Under the pieces are notes generated by a model. It ran no database searches and was not told where the DNA came from. It was given only the letters and a program-made list of their open reading frames with translations. The translations under genes were made by a program, and so were the position numbers. A stretch of DNA of 64,000 bases from CAYWBU01 sp942491525 (GTDB lineage: Bacteria; Desulfobacterota; Desulfomonilia; UBA1062). Every line of letters begins with the position of its first letter. Position 1 is the stretch's first letter. Location: NCBI GenBank assembly GCA_942491525.1, contig CALOBW010000030.1, positions 186,001-250,000 of the forward strand, in the 5' to 3' direction. Positions 27,335-35,908 of the stretch are shown piece by piece.

Positions 27335-28437
27335 ATCCCATCCTCATGGTAGAAGAGCTCAACGCCGCGGCGCATCAGCTCATTCAGGAAGGGGTCCGGG
27401 TTCTCCAGCAGACGTTCGGCCGAGTAGATTCCGCCCGGTTGCTTTTTGAACTTGCCCTGCAGCTCCCAGAGCGCGGCCACCGTACAGGGCACCGAGGTGA
27501 TGATGCCGATGTGGCCGATGTAGCTGTAGGTGCGGTGGGCGGTCTGCCCCTCATGGGTTCCATAGACATCCACCCGGCCGACCGACTTATCCAGGCCACC
27601 CGAGCCGAAGATGCTCTCGATGCGGTAGAAGAACTCACCGGCCCGCTTGCGCCGCGCATGGTTCTTGAAGAGGCCGGTGGCGGCCAGCGCCTTGATCAGC
27701 TGCGGAATATAGGCCGGCTGCACACCACCGTGCAGGGTGACCTCGCTCAAGCCCTTCAGGTTGCGCGGAATGGAGACCGACTCGGCGTGGCCGGTATAGT
27801 AGACCGGCAGATCGCCCATGGGAAATGGGAAGCGCACCAGTTTGCGCCCGTCGCCGGTCTTGACGGCCTGTTCGCGCCCGCGGATGGTCTGCAGGGTGGT
27901 GCCGTTGAAGATGTTGAAGAGATGGGCCAGATTGGCCGGTCCGGCCGCCTCATTGGAGCCGGCCGCCCAGTGGATGTTGATGCGCCGGGGATTATCCATG
28001 GAGTTATAGCCCTTGCGCGCCAGGACCTGGGTGATGCCGGGCGAGTTGCCGAAACCGGTCAGAATGCGCACGCCCTTCTTTCTGGCCTCGCGCTCAAAAT
28101 CGAGCAGCTCCAGATAGGCTTCATAGTCGTCGCAGATTGAGACATAGGGCCGCTTGGCATCCAGGGCGGCGCGCACCATGGGCTTCTCAAAATGGTAGAA
28201 CGGCCCCACAAAACCCATTGTGATGTCATGATCCTGCATGGCCTTGACCAGCGCGGAATGTTCACTTACATCAAGGGCAAGAGCATTGAAACGCTCATCG
28301 CGCCGCTGGATGGCCAGCATGGCCCGACCCAGATCCAGATCAGCCACCGTTACCTGACTGATGCCCTTTTCCCCGGCCAGCTCATCAAGAGCGTCCCTGG
28401 CCATGTCACCGGCACCGCCCAGAACCAGAACTTTCAT
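27328..28437 (-). CDS. saccharopine dehydrogenase-like NAD(P) oxidoreductase
   Basis: A 369-residue protein with an N-terminal Rossmann motif (VLVLGGAGDMARDALDEL) and the Sacchrp_dh_NADP arrangement (VTVADLDLGRAMLAI, MGFVGPFYHFEKPMVRAAL, SICDDYEAYLELLDF, GFGNSPGITQVLARKG). The C-terminal half has HWAAGSNEAAGPANLAHLF. AGGAGG precedes ATG 28437. The family covers saccharopine, carboxyspermidine and other reductases; the substrate is unknown. Confidence 0.87.
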   Translation of the reverse strand: MKVLVLGGAGDMARDALDELAGEKGISQVTVADLDLGRAMLAIQRRDERFNALALDVSEHSALVKAMQDHDITMGFVGPFYHFEKPMVRAALDAKRPYVSICDDYEAYLELLDFEREARKKGVRILTGFGNSPGITQVLARKGYNSMDNPRRINIHWAAGSNEAAGPANLAHLFNIFNGTTLQTIRGREQAVKTGDGRKLVRFPFPMGDLPVYYTGHAESVSIPRNLKGLSEVTLHGGVQPAYIPQLIKALAATGLFKNHARRKRAGEFFYRIESIFGSGGLDKSVGRVDVYGTHEGQTAHRTYSYIGHIGIITSVPCTVAALWELQGKFKKQPGGIYSAERLLENPDPFLNELMRRGVELFYHEDGIY

Positions 28438-28474
28438 AGTAACCTCCTTCAATCAGAAATAATCATTCAATAAA

Positions 28475-28495
28475 TGTGCTGTAATTTATAGCACA
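28475..28495. promoter_or_regulatory. inverted repeat upstream of the saccharopine dehydrogenase-like gene
   Basis: TGTGCT (28475-28480) and AGCACA (28490-28495), 9 bases apart and AT-rich between, 38 bases upstream of the gene start. Candidate operator in the divergent 257-base gap; a second weak repeat TATAGA/TCTATA (28651-28672) lies near the other gene. Confidence 0.35.
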
Positions 28496-28694
28496 GAGCC
28501 AGGGCAGGATTACAGATGCAAGTTTAAACCCCGACCGGATCCCAAGTGAAGTTAACGGTGGATAATTAAATCAGCCGGACTGCAATCCATTGTTTTGCGC
28601 AAAAAGAAGCCATTTTTTATGCTTTTAACTTGATTAAGACCAGCAAAAGTTATAGATAGCCTATTGTCTATATTTCATTTTGAGGAAGGATATT

Positions 28695-29315
28695 ATGAGA
28701 AAAACATTTCTAGGACTAATTATACTTATACTCTGCTGCCAGCCGGCCTTTGCCGACACACCTGACTTCGGGCCGGACGGACTGAAGGGCCTCAGCGAAT
28801 CTCAGATAGCAGAGCTCAACCAGGGCAAGCTGATCTTCTCAACCAGCGATGACGGCAACGAGGAGAGCTCCCTAATTGAATCGGTGGCCATCTTCAACAA
28901 GACGCCGCAGCAGACCTGGGACCTGCTGGTCCAGACCCACCGCCAGGTCGAGTACCTCAAAGAGCTGGCCGAGACCAAGATTATCAAGAAGGAGGATGAT
29001 GAAGACATCATCTACTTCAAGCTCAAGTCAGTAATCACCATCAACTACCAGGTGGAGCATGAATTTGACTATGACAAGCTCTACATCCACTGGGAGCTGG
29101 ACGATGACTATGCCAACGAACTGGATGACCTGCGCGGGTTCTGGAGACTCTACCCCTATGATGGCGGCCAGAAGACCCTGGTGCGTTACGGCAGCAGCGT
29201 CACCCTCAGGGGCGTGCCGGATTTCGTGCAGAACATGTTCAAGAAGGGCGGCGTCGGAAAATCACTCAAGACCGTCCGCAAATGGGTCGAGTCCGACGGC
29301 ACATACCACAAATAG
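28695..29315 (+). CDS. secreted START/SRPBCC-like protein
   Basis: A 206-residue protein with a signal peptide (ends QPAFA) and a START/polyketide-cyclase-like fold (SVAIFNKTPQQTWDLLVQTHRQVEYLKELAETKII, ... INYQVEHEFDYDKLYIHWELDDDYANELDDLRGFWRLYPY, split here by eye). Such domains bind hydrophobic ligands. GAGGAAGGA precedes ATG 28695. It lies 12 bases before the M28 peptidase gene and is probably co-transcribed. Ligand unknown. Confidence 0.82.
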   Translation: MRKTFLGLIILILCCQPAFADTPDFGPDGLKGLSESQIAELNQGKLIFSTSDDGNEESSLIESVAIFNKTPQQTWDLLVQTHRQVEYLKELAETKIIKKEDDEDIIYFKLKSVITINYQVEHEFDYDKLYIHWELDDDYANELDDLRGFWRLYPYDGGQKTLVRYGSSVTLRGVPDFVQNMFKKGGVGKSLKTVRKWVESDGTYHK

Positions 29316-29327
29316 AGGAGATTATTT

Positions 29328-30545
29328 ATGAAATCATTCAATGTACTTAAAGAGAACATCAGCAACACGCTCAACTTCACCGCTGAGATCGTCAACAACT
29401 ATCCCAACCGCCTGGTGGGCACCAAATCCTGCGACGATGCGGCCAAGAGAATCGCCGAGGAGTTTGAGAAGAGCTGCGACGAGGGCACGGTCAAGATCGA
29501 ATCCTTCACCTGCCACCCCAAATCTTTCCTCAAATATATCCGTCCGGCAGTCGGCATCTATGGCATATCCACCCTGGCAACCATCTTCAACAAGCCATTC
29601 ACGGCCCTGGCCGGCTACAGCATCCCCATGGCCATGTTCACCTCCCAGTTTGTGTTCTACAAAGAGTACTTCGACAAGCTCTTCCCCAAAGAGACCGGCT
29701 ACAATGTCTGGGGCAGCCTGGAGCCCGAGGGCGAGGTCAAGCAGCAGGTCATCATCTGCGGCCACCACGACGCGCCCTACGTCTTCCATCTGATGCACAA
29801 GTCACCCAAATACTATCCGCTCTTCATCGTGGCCGGCGTGGTGCCCTTAGTGCTGGGCGTCATCTTCTCCGTCTACTCCCTGATCAGCGGCAAGAACCCC
29901 AAGTGGATCAAGGGCCTGCTGGCCGCCGGCACCGCCGGTGTGCTGCCGCTCTGGAACTTCACCACCGACGAGATCGCCCCCGGCGCCGGCGACAACATGA
30001 TCGCCTCATCCATGGCCAACGAGACCCTCAAGATGTTTGCCGAGCAGAAGAAGAAGGGCAACGCCCTCAAGAACACCCGCGTCATCTGCCTCTCGGTTGA
30101 TGCCGAAGAGTCCGGCCTGCGCGGCTCGCGCGCCTTTGCCAAGAAACATCTCAAAGAACTCGAAGAGGTCAAAACCTACGCCCTGTGCATCGACACGGTC
30201 TACAACGCCGACAAGCTGATCTTCTTCGACAACGACCTCAACATGACCGTCGACCTCTCCCATGAGATGGCCCAAGAGCTGACCGACATCGCCACCGGCC
30301 ACGGCTACGGCGCCAAGGTTGATCACATGCCCTGGGGCGGCGGCAGCACCGATGCAGCCGCCTTCGGCGAAGTCGGCATCGACGCCTCGGCCCTGCTGGC
30401 CTTTGAGCTGGACGTCAAGAACCTGCAGGACGACCTGGTCTACCACACCCCCAACGACACCGTTGACGCCATCGAGCCCCGGGTGGTTGAGCAGTGCCTG
30501 ACCGTAATCAAGGATTACATCATCAAAAAAGACAAGAACGTATAA
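29328..30545 (+). CDS. M28-family metallopeptidase with membrane segments
   Basis: A 405-residue aminopeptidase-type enzyme. Likely zinc ligands are H147/D148 (IICGHHDAPYVF), D222 (GAGDNMIAS), E260/E261 (SVDAEESGLRGS, catalytic Glu plus ligand), D289 (CIDTVYNADK) and the late His of LVYHTPNDT. Hydrophobic stretches (about 75-105 and 165-210) suggest membrane association rather than free secretion. GAGGAG precedes the ATG. A terminator follows. Operon with the upstream START-like gene. Confidence 0.9.
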   Translation: MKSFNVLKENISNTLNFTAEIVNNYPNRLVGTKSCDDAAKRIAEEFEKSCDEGTVKIESFTCHPKSFLKYIRPAVGIYGISTLATIFNKPFTALAGYSIPMAMFTSQFVFYKEYFDKLFPKETGYNVWGSLEPEGEVKQQVIICGHHDAPYVFHLMHKSPKYYPLFIVAGVVPLVLGVIFSVYSLISGKNPKWIKGLLAAGTAGVLPLWNFTTDEIAPGAGDNMIASSMANETLKMFAEQKKKGNALKNTRVICLSVDAEESGLRGSRAFAKKHLKELEEVKTYALCIDTVYNADKLIFFDNDLNMTVDLSHEMAQELTDIATGHGYGAKVDHMPWGGGSTDAAAFGEVGIDASALLAFELDVKNLQDDLVYHTPNDTVDAIEPRVVEQCLTVIKDYIIKKDKNV

Positions 30546-30552
30546 GAATTAA

Positions 30553-30584
30553 AGCCAGCGGAGAGCTTCCGCTGGCTCATCTTT
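30553..30584 (+). terminator. rho-independent terminator after the M28 peptidase
   Basis: 10-bp perfect stem AGCCAGCGGA (30553-30562) / TCCGCTGGCT (30568-30577) with loop GAGCT, then CATCTTT. Confidence 0.8.
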
Positions 30585-30603
30585 CACCACGATAGGAGAC
30601 TAT

Positions 30604-31158
30604 GTGCGCTATTTACTTTTATTACTGATACTTTTACCCTGCATTGCCCTGCCTGCATTCGCGGACGATAAAATGCCCCCCACCATTCAGGCCGACAACC
30701 ATGAACTTCTCCTCAACGGCAGCGGCCTGCGCAAAAAAGCTATTCTGAAAGTCTATAACGCGAGTCTCTACCTCAAAGAGCACTCCGCAGATCACAAGAG
30801 GATCATCGAGGCCGATGAGGCCATGGCTATCCGCCTGCATATCCGCACCAACCTGATCAAGTCGCAGGACTTTATCGAGGCTACCCAGGCCGGCTTTGAA
30901 AGAGCAACCAATGGCCAGCTGGACGCCCTGCAGCCGCGCATCAACCTCATGTACAAAGTCTTCGAGGCCAAGATCAAAGATGATGACACCTATGACATGA
31001 TCTATCAGCCCGGCAAGGGTATCCACTTTTTCAAGAACGGCATCCACGAAACAACAATAGAGGGGCTGGACATGAAGCAGGCACTCTTCGGCGTCTGGCT
31101 GGTTGAGAACCCCGCCCACGGCTGCCCCGAACTGCGTAACGGCATGCTGGGACTCTAA
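30604..31158 (+). CDS. periplasmic chalcone isomerase-like protein
   Basis: 184 residues starting at GTG 30604 (AGGAGAC leader). A signal peptide (ends LPAFA) precedes a chalcone-isomerase-like domain: LNGSGLRKKAILKVYNASLY, the RLHIRTNLIKSQDFIEA segment and the C-terminal GVWLVENPAHGCPELRNGMLG. Bacterial members are not flavonoid enzymes; they are thought to bind fatty acids or similar lipids. It sits between two terminators, so it is a single-gene transcript. Confidence 0.85.
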   Translation: MRYLLLLLILLPCIALPAFADDKMPPTIQADNHELLLNGSGLRKKAILKVYNASLYLKEHSADHKRIIEADEAMAIRLHIRTNLIKSQDFIEATQAGFERATNGQLDALQPRINLMYKVFEAKIKDDDTYDMIYQPGKGIHFFKNGIHETTIEGLDMKQALFGVWLVENPAHGCPELRNGMLGL

Positions 31159-31179
31159 CAATTAGATTTGACAGATACC

Positions 31180-31209
31180 GGCCCGCTCGCAATGAGTGGG
31201 CCAATTTTC
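31180..31209 (+). terminator. rho-independent terminator after the chalcone isomerase-like gene
   Basis: GGCCCGCTC (31180-31188) pairs with GAGTGGGCC (31194-31202, one G-U), loop GCAAT, followed by AATTTTCT. Confidence 0.8.
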
Positions 31210-31264
31210 TCCCCTCAGCGATATTCGCAACTATTAGGCAAGATCGCCTGCGCCCTGAATCCGG

Positions 31265-31921
31265 CTAGATGAGGCCGACCAGCTCTTCGACATCATAGTT
31301 GCCCGCGGGCATCGCAGGAACCGCCTTCAGGATCTGTCGGAGCCCGGCCACATAGGAGTCGGCGCCCTCGATCCTGGTCTCGATCCTGATCTGCGAGCCT
31401 TCACTGCCGATCAGGATCTCATGATAGGCGTGCTGTTCCAGGTTCGTGAACCCCATGGCGCTCTGGACGGCCCGATCGCGGATGCTCTCAACGGCGGCAT
31501 GCTCGACGCCCAGGATGTCGCAGATCTTATGGGCCGTGCCCGGAGCCGAGGTCTTGCTGGCCTGGTGACTCTCCCTGATGCAGATCTCCTCGGGGCTGAA
31601 GAGCCTGGAGCCCAGCTTGAGCCAGTGAAAGAGCTTGATCAGATGCAGATCCAGGTTGGACGCATCGATGTAGACGATCCGCCCGGGCTCCGGCGGCTCC
31701 ATGGAAAAACCTTTGGCGGTGGCGGCCTGGATGAAGGCGTACCCCCGCTCAAGCGCCAGATCCAGCGCCTCCCGGTACTGCCGGCCGGAGCCCACATGCA
31801 CCAGGATGGAGTCGGCCGACACCTGATCACCAAATCGCTGAACGCTGCCGGAGAGGCCGCAGACAATGGCGTCGGCCAGCTTGCCGTTTCCCACAACAAC
31901 TATGTTAGTTTTACTCTTCAT
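31265..31921 (-). CDS. DapB-like (dihydrodipicolinate reductase-fold) protein
   Basis: A 218-residue protein with an N-terminal dinucleotide-binding start (NIVVVGNGKLADAIVCGL) and a DapB-like catalytic segment ESHQASKTSAPGTAHKICDIL, corresponding to E-x-H-H...K...APSGTA in DapB. It is shorter than true DapB and lacks its usual H-H pair (HQ instead), so a diverged reductase role is likelier than lysine synthesis. It is the last gene of the tautomerase-HxlR-flavoprotein group, 12 bases after the flavoprotein. Confidence 0.75.
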   Translation of the reverse strand: MKSKTNIVVVGNGKLADAIVCGLSGSVQRFGDQVSADSILVHVGSGRQYREALDLALERGYAFIQAATAKGFSMEPPEPGRIVYIDASNLDLHLIKLFHWLKLGSRLFSPEEICIRESHQASKTSAPGTAHKICDILGVEHAAVESIRDRAVQSAMGFTNLEQHAYHEILIGSEGSQIRIETRIEGADSYVAGLRQILKAVPAMPAGNYDVEELVGLI

Positions 31922-31933
31922 TGCAGCCCTCTA

Positions 31934-32524
31934 TTAATCTCTTTTGCCAATTATTGACACAGCCAATTGGCGGCCGAACTCGCGGGCCCGGAGCGCCTCA
32001 TCCTGCCCAAGCCGGACCATACCCATATTGGGGAAGAGGCAGGCGCTGAAACGGCATGCGAACATCTCGGCCACGTTGCGGCACTGCTGCTCCAGCAGAT
32101 CCAGGTTGTTTGCGAGCCCCGCATTGCCGGTGGTCAGCAGGGCCAGGCTCTTGCCGGCCAAGGGCGTTATGATCTCGCCGTTCTCGCCGAAGCGCATCAA
32201 TGAACCCAGGCGGTCGATCAGCATCTTTATCTGGGCCGAGTAGCTCATCCAGTAGGTCGGCGTGGCCAACACGATCACATCATATTCAACCAGCCCGGCC
32301 ACGGTTAGGGCCAGCTCATCGCCGAGCACACAGGCAAACTCGTCACTCTGCTGGCACTGCATGCAGCCGGCGCAACCGGCCACCTTGAACTCCAGCCTGG
32401 TTGCATCAATCTCAAAAACTTCGGCATCTTCATCCCGGGCGGCCTGGGCTGCCATTGCGGCGATCTGACGCGTATTGCCGTTTGGGTGCGGACTTCCATG
32501 GATAAACATAATTTTCTTGGACAT
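31934..32524 (-). CDS. iron-sulfur flavoprotein / NADPH-dependent FMN reductase family
   Basis: A 196-residue flavodoxin-fold protein: the FMN loop is HGSPHPNGNTRQIA, and ATPTYWMSYSAQIKMLIDRL is the second cofactor segment. The cysteine pattern CAGCMQCQQSDEFAC (C-x2-C-x2-C-x7-C) matches the [4Fe-4S] site of the ISF family. Role: electron transfer or quinone/electrophile reduction. It sits in an operon with an HxlR regulator and a tautomerase. Confidence 0.87.
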   Translation of the reverse strand: MSKKIMFIHGSPHPNGNTRQIAAMAAQAARDEDAEVFEIDATRLEFKVAGCAGCMQCQQSDEFACVLGDELALTVAGLVEYDVIVLATPTYWMSYSAQIKMLIDRLGSLMRFGENGEIITPLAGKSLALLTTGNAGLANNLDLLEQQCRNVAEMFACRFSACLFPNMGMVRLGQDEALRAREFGRQLAVSIIGKRD

Positions 32525-32544
32525 GTTTTTTACCTTATCTTCGC

Positions 32545-32563
32545 GCAGACAGACCGAGTCTGC
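32545..32563. promoter_or_regulatory. inverted repeat before the flavoprotein gene
   Basis: GCAGAC (32545-32550) and GTCTGC (32558-32563), 7 bases apart, 20 bases upstream of the flavoprotein start. It could be a regulator site or a hairpin between the HxlR gene and the flavoprotein gene. Confidence 0.3.
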
Positions 32564-32602
32564 TGGTTTATGAAATGAAAAGCGGAACCTCTGAACAGAG
32601 AG

Positions 32603-32950
32603 CTACTCGATTTCCTTACGGTAACCAAAGACATCCTCGGCCCAGGTCAATGACCACTTGCCGATGGGAACCAGGGTCGCTCTGAGCTCATGGCCCCTTG
32701 CGGTAAGCTGGTAACCGTCCAGCGAGCGTTCCATGATCCCCGCTTCACGCAGGTCCTTGATGCGGCTATTCAGGATTGAAGGCGATATGCTGCCGCAGAG
32801 AGTCTGCAACTCTCTGAATGTCATCGGCCCCTCCTCGAGATTCCAGATGATACCCATGGCCCAGCGCCGACCCAGCAGGTCGAAGATGGCGTTTATGGGT
32901 GAGCCGGACTCTGACCCGCGGACTTTCTTACCCGGTTGAGGTATACTCAT
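32603..32950 (-). CDS. HxlR-family transcriptional regulator
   Basis: A 115-residue winged-helix protein with the family pattern INAIFDLLGRRWAMGIIWNL ... MTFRELQTLCGSISPSILNSRIKDLREAGIMER ... YQLTARGHEL. HxlR proteins are dimers that often sense aldehydes, quinones or oxidants, some through one Cys; here a Cys lies in the LCGSIS segment. It is placed between a tautomerase and a flavoprotein gene on the same strand, so it likely controls them and itself. Confidence 0.92.
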   Translation of the reverse strand: MSIPQPGKKVRGSESGSPINAIFDLLGRRWAMGIIWNLEEGPMTFRELQTLCGSISPSILNSRIKDLREAGIMERSLDGYQLTARGHELRATLVPIGKWSLTWAEDVFGYRKEIE

Positions 32951-33003
32951 ATCAACTCCTTGGATGACAGTTGTACATCCTCTCCCGGGTAATGAAAACC
33001 ATT

Positions 33004-33198
33004 TTATCGGGCAGCTTTGACTTCGGCCAGGGTCCTGCCGGCCAGGCCGATGTTGTAGTCGTCCAGCTCGTTGATCAGGATCGTAAATGACTGCTCGGGA
33101 ATACCCGTCACCCCCACGGCTGTCGCGGTCAGCTTCTCAATCAGCTCGGCCTTCTTTTCCTTTTCAATCTTTCCCATAGTCACTGAAATTATCGGCAT
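33004..33198 (-). CDS. 4-oxalocrotonate tautomerase family protein
   Basis: A 64-residue subunit with the N-terminal catalytic Pro after Met removal (MPIISVTMGKIEKEKKAELIEKL) and ITGIPEQSFTIL-type strand. These small hexameric enzymes tautomerise keto acids or act on halogenated/aromatic breakdown products. The start has an AAGGAGGC leader. It is the first gene of the minus-strand group running to 31265. Confidence 0.93.
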   Translation of the reverse strand: MPIISVTMGKIEKEKKAELIEKLTATAVGVTGIPEQSFTILINELDDYNIGLAGRTLAEVKAAR

Positions 33199-33214
33199 CT
33201 TTGCCTCCTTTGTT

Positions 33215-33261
33215 GCTACAACTTTGGTAGCGTGATGTCAATTCTGTAGCATGCTACCAAA
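33215..33261. promoter_or_regulatory. cluster of GTAGC/GCTAC half-sites upstream of the tautomerase operon
   Basis: Four half-sites: GCTAC 33215, GTAGC 33227, GTAGC 33246, GCTAC 33253. The last two form the perfect palindrome GTAGCATGCTAC (33246-33257). A longer pair TTTGGTAGC (33223-33231) / GCTACCAAA (33253-33261) encloses the region. The cluster lies 17-63 bases before the tautomerase start. The TAC...GTA style of site is typical for HxlR/YodB-type regulators, so the local HxlR protein is the natural candidate. Confidence 0.6.
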
Positions 33262-33419
33262 TTCATAGCAAGTTATTTTTACAGATAGCCCATCAATTGC
33301 AGACCGTTTAACCCAAGCTACTGTAAAGATTGAACCTTTTCAAATAATAGACCGCAATTCAAGAAAAAAACCTCTGTCCCCGATTTATATCCATAACGAC
33401 ACCAGGAAGAGAGGCGAAT

Positions 33420-35003
33420 ATGAAAGTAGATGATCTCAGTTTCAAGGTAAAAATCGGCGGCAGCCTTCTGTTAATCATGGCAATGTCAACTCTGGTGGTG
33501 CTCTTCGGATTAATGATTATCAACAAGGGCATCATGGCCATCGACGCCACCGAAAAGGTCAACGAGGTCGTGCAGGGGTTCATCAGCGCTGACAACTCCT
33601 TCAAATCCTACCAGCTCACCGGCGACCAGACTCACCTGAATGAGCTCGAACGCATCAACCAGCAGACGGTCAAGGATCTGGACTACCTGATCGGCGCCCT
33701 CACCGTTGAGAAGAACCGCCAGACCGCCATCCAGCTGCAGAAAGATATGACGACCTATGTCAGAGACATCAATGAATATAAAAAACTGGCCCACAATGAT
33801 CCGCACTCGGCCGAACTACAGCAGGCTATCACCACAAACGCCGAGGGCATGATCAGCCTGATTGTCGAGGTGCGCAACTGGGGCGTCAATATGATCCAGG
33901 AGCGGATCGCATCGGCCCGCAACATTTTCGTCATCATCATGTCCATTGTGCTGATTCTGATCCTGATCTTCGCCTACCTGATCACCGGCAAACTGACCCG
34001 CGACGTCAGGCGCGGCATAGATTTCGCCAGCCGGGTGGCCGACGGCGACCTGACCGTCAAGGCTGAACTCAACCAGAAGGATGAGATGGGCCAGCTCTCC
34101 GACTCCATGAACCGCATGGTCGAAAACCTGCGCAGCGTCATCACCAAGGCCGGCGACGCCTCGGTGCAGGTGGCCCAGGCCAGCGAGGAGATCAACGCCT
34201 CGTCCGGCCAGGTCTCCCAGGTGGCCACCGAGCAGGCCTCCTCTGTGGAGGAGATTGCCGCCACCATTGAGGAGATGACCTCCACCATCAAGCAGAACGC
34301 CTCCAACGCCAGTGAAGGGCTGAAGCTGGCCCAGACAACCGCCGATGCGGTCAAGGCCAACTTGGAGCACTCCGCCAAGGTTGAGAACGCCATGGCCGCC
34401 ATCTCAGACGCCTCCAGCAAAATCAGCGAGATCACCACCACGGTCAATGACGTGGCCTTCCAGACCAATCTGCTGGCCCTCAACGCCGCGGTCGAGGCGG
34501 CCCGCGCCGGTGAGCACGGCAAGGGGTTTGCGGTGGTGGCCGAAGAGGTCCGGGCTTTGGCCCAGCGCTCAGCCGACGCTTCCAGCCAGATCCGCAGCCT
34601 GATCGAGGACACCATGCAGAAGATCAGGACCGGCGACGAGCTGGTCAAAGTTTCCACCGAGGCCATGGGCGGCATCATCACCAAGACCGACACCCTCTGC
34701 GACTCCATGGAGGAGATCGCCAGCGCCTCATCCGAACAGGCCGAGGGCATCGACGAGCTCAACCGCGCCGTGGCCCAGGTCGACAATTCGACCCAGGTCA
34801 ATGCCGCCGCCGTCGAGCAGCTGGCCGCCAGCGCCGAGACCATGATGACCCAGGCCGATGTCCTGCGCGACCTGGTCTCCAGCTTCAAGACCGGGGCTGC
34901 ACGGAAACCGGCAGCAGCCAAACCTGTCAAGGCTGCTGCGACTGCGGTTCAGGCGCCCAGCATCGATACCCATGAGAACATGGATGACTTTGAGGAGTTC
35001 TAA
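33420..35003 (+). CDS. methyl-accepting chemotaxis protein
   Basis: 527 residues. TM1 (about 11-38), a four-helix-bundle-like periplasmic domain (40-160), TM2 (165-190), HAMP (about 190-245) and a cytoplasmic signalling coiled coil with the invariant tip VAFQTNLLALNAAVEAARAGEHGKGFAVVAEEVRALA (read here in two halves). Glu/Gln pairs for methylation are at VEEIAATIEEMTS. The C-terminus ends DDFEEF without a CheR-tethering pentapeptide. GAGGCG precedes the ATG. No che genes are nearby. Confidence 0.95.
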   Translation: MKVDDLSFKVKIGGSLLLIMAMSTLVVLFGLMIINKGIMAIDATEKVNEVVQGFISADNSFKSYQLTGDQTHLNELERINQQTVKDLDYLIGALTVEKNRQTAIQLQKDMTTYVRDINEYKKLAHNDPHSAELQQAITTNAEGMISLIVEVRNWGVNMIQERIASARNIFVIIMSIVLILILIFAYLITGKLTRDVRRGIDFASRVADGDLTVKAELNQKDEMGQLSDSMNRMVENLRSVITKAGDASVQVAQASEEINASSGQVSQVATEQASSVEEIAATIEEMTSTIKQNASNASEGLKLAQTTADAVKANLEHSAKVENAMAAISDASSKISEITTTVNDVAFQTNLLALNAAVEAARAGEHGKGFAVVAEEVRALAQRSADASSQIRSLIEDTMQKIRTGDELVKVSTEAMGGIITKTDTLCDSMEEIASASSEQAEGIDELNRAVAQVDNSTQVNAAAVEQLAASAETMMTQADVLRDLVSSFKTGAARKPAAAKPVKAAATAVQAPSIDTHENMDDFEEF

Positions 35004-35668
35004 GCGATCTCCTGCTTCCGGCCAGAGGCCACAAAGGCGTAGGCCTGGGACTGGGGCACCGTCCCCACCTTGAAGATGAAGGGAAACATCTCAATGGGAT
35101 AGTGCTGCTCGCGGTAGTCAGCACTGAGCCGCTGCAGCGGTTCCCATGTGCGGCGGGAGACATCCGAGCCGGCCAGCAGATCGTTAAGCCGGGCCAGCAG
35201 CGAGTTATAGGTGTAGTAGACATCCATGATGGCATAACGGCCATCCTTGCGCAGCAGTTCATAGCTGCCCTTAAAGGCCCGCTCCCACTCCGGTATGACG
35301 CAGAGCCCCAGGGTACAGAGCGCCGCATCAACCTGCAGATCGGAACGGCCGGTCAGCGCGGCCAGATCAGCCAGACTGACCTCAGCGGCATCCCTGTGCA
35401 GCAGATAGACATTCCGCCAGCCGTTAAGAGCAACCTTCTCCTGCGCCCGGGCCAGCATCGAGGGCGAAAAGTCCACCCCGATCAAAACACCCTCGGGGCC
35501 GATGACATCCAGAATATGCTCAAAGTTCAGGCCGGTACCGCAGGCGAGATCCACCACCACACTGCCGGTCTCCAGCCCCAGGGCCGCAACCGTCTGGCTG
35601 CGGTAGTTGCAGAAGTTGCTCTTCACCGAATAATCATAAAGCCTTGATAATAATAAGTAGTTATCCAT
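35000..35668 (-). CDS. class I SAM-dependent methyltransferase
   Basis: A 222-residue Rossmann-type methyltransferase with motif I VVVDLACGTGLNFEHIL, motif post-I VLIGVDFSPSMLARAQ and a YLLHRDAAEVSLADL acidic segment. It resembles UbiE/phosphoethanolamine methyltransferase-type enzymes, but the substrate is not evident. AAGGAGG lies before the ATG. It overlaps the convergent chemoreceptor stop by 4 bases. Confidence 0.88.
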   Translation of the reverse strand: MDNYLLLSRLYDYSVKSNFCNYRSQTVAALGLETGSVVVDLACGTGLNFEHILDVIGPEGVLIGVDFSPSMLARAQEKVALNGWRNVYLLHRDAAEVSLADLAALTGRSDLQVDAALCTLGLCVIPEWERAFKGSYELLRKDGRYAIMDVYYTYNSLLARLNDLLAGSDVSRRTWEPLQRLSADYREQHYPIEMFPFIFKVGTVPQSQAYAFVASGRKQEIA

Positions 35669-35790
35669 GAAACCTCCTTAAATTAAATAAATGAACAGAT
35701 TGGTTAATTGTTTAGACTTTACGCGATCTGGGACTGTTGTCAAGCGGTTAAAGCTATAGGCCTTGGCTAGATATATTGAGTTTAGCTTGG

Positions 35791-35827
35791 GTAGGTCGGT
35801 GTTGAGCTTGCGGCACCCGACAACGGC
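35791..35827 (+). repeat. dispersed repeat, copy A (37 bases)
   Basis: Starts GTAGGTCGGTGTTGAGCTTG and ends CACCCGACAACGGC. It matches the reverse complement of 40732-40768 at most positions. It lies in the 240-base gap between the methyltransferase gene and the next ORF; nothing else is recognised in that gap. Confidence 0.6.
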
Positions 35828-35908
35828 CTTTTAATGCTCGTCAGCATTAGTCGTGCAAGTGTTGAGTCCAGCGATTCGTTTCTCTTCAGCTTCTACTACT
35901 TTCATATT

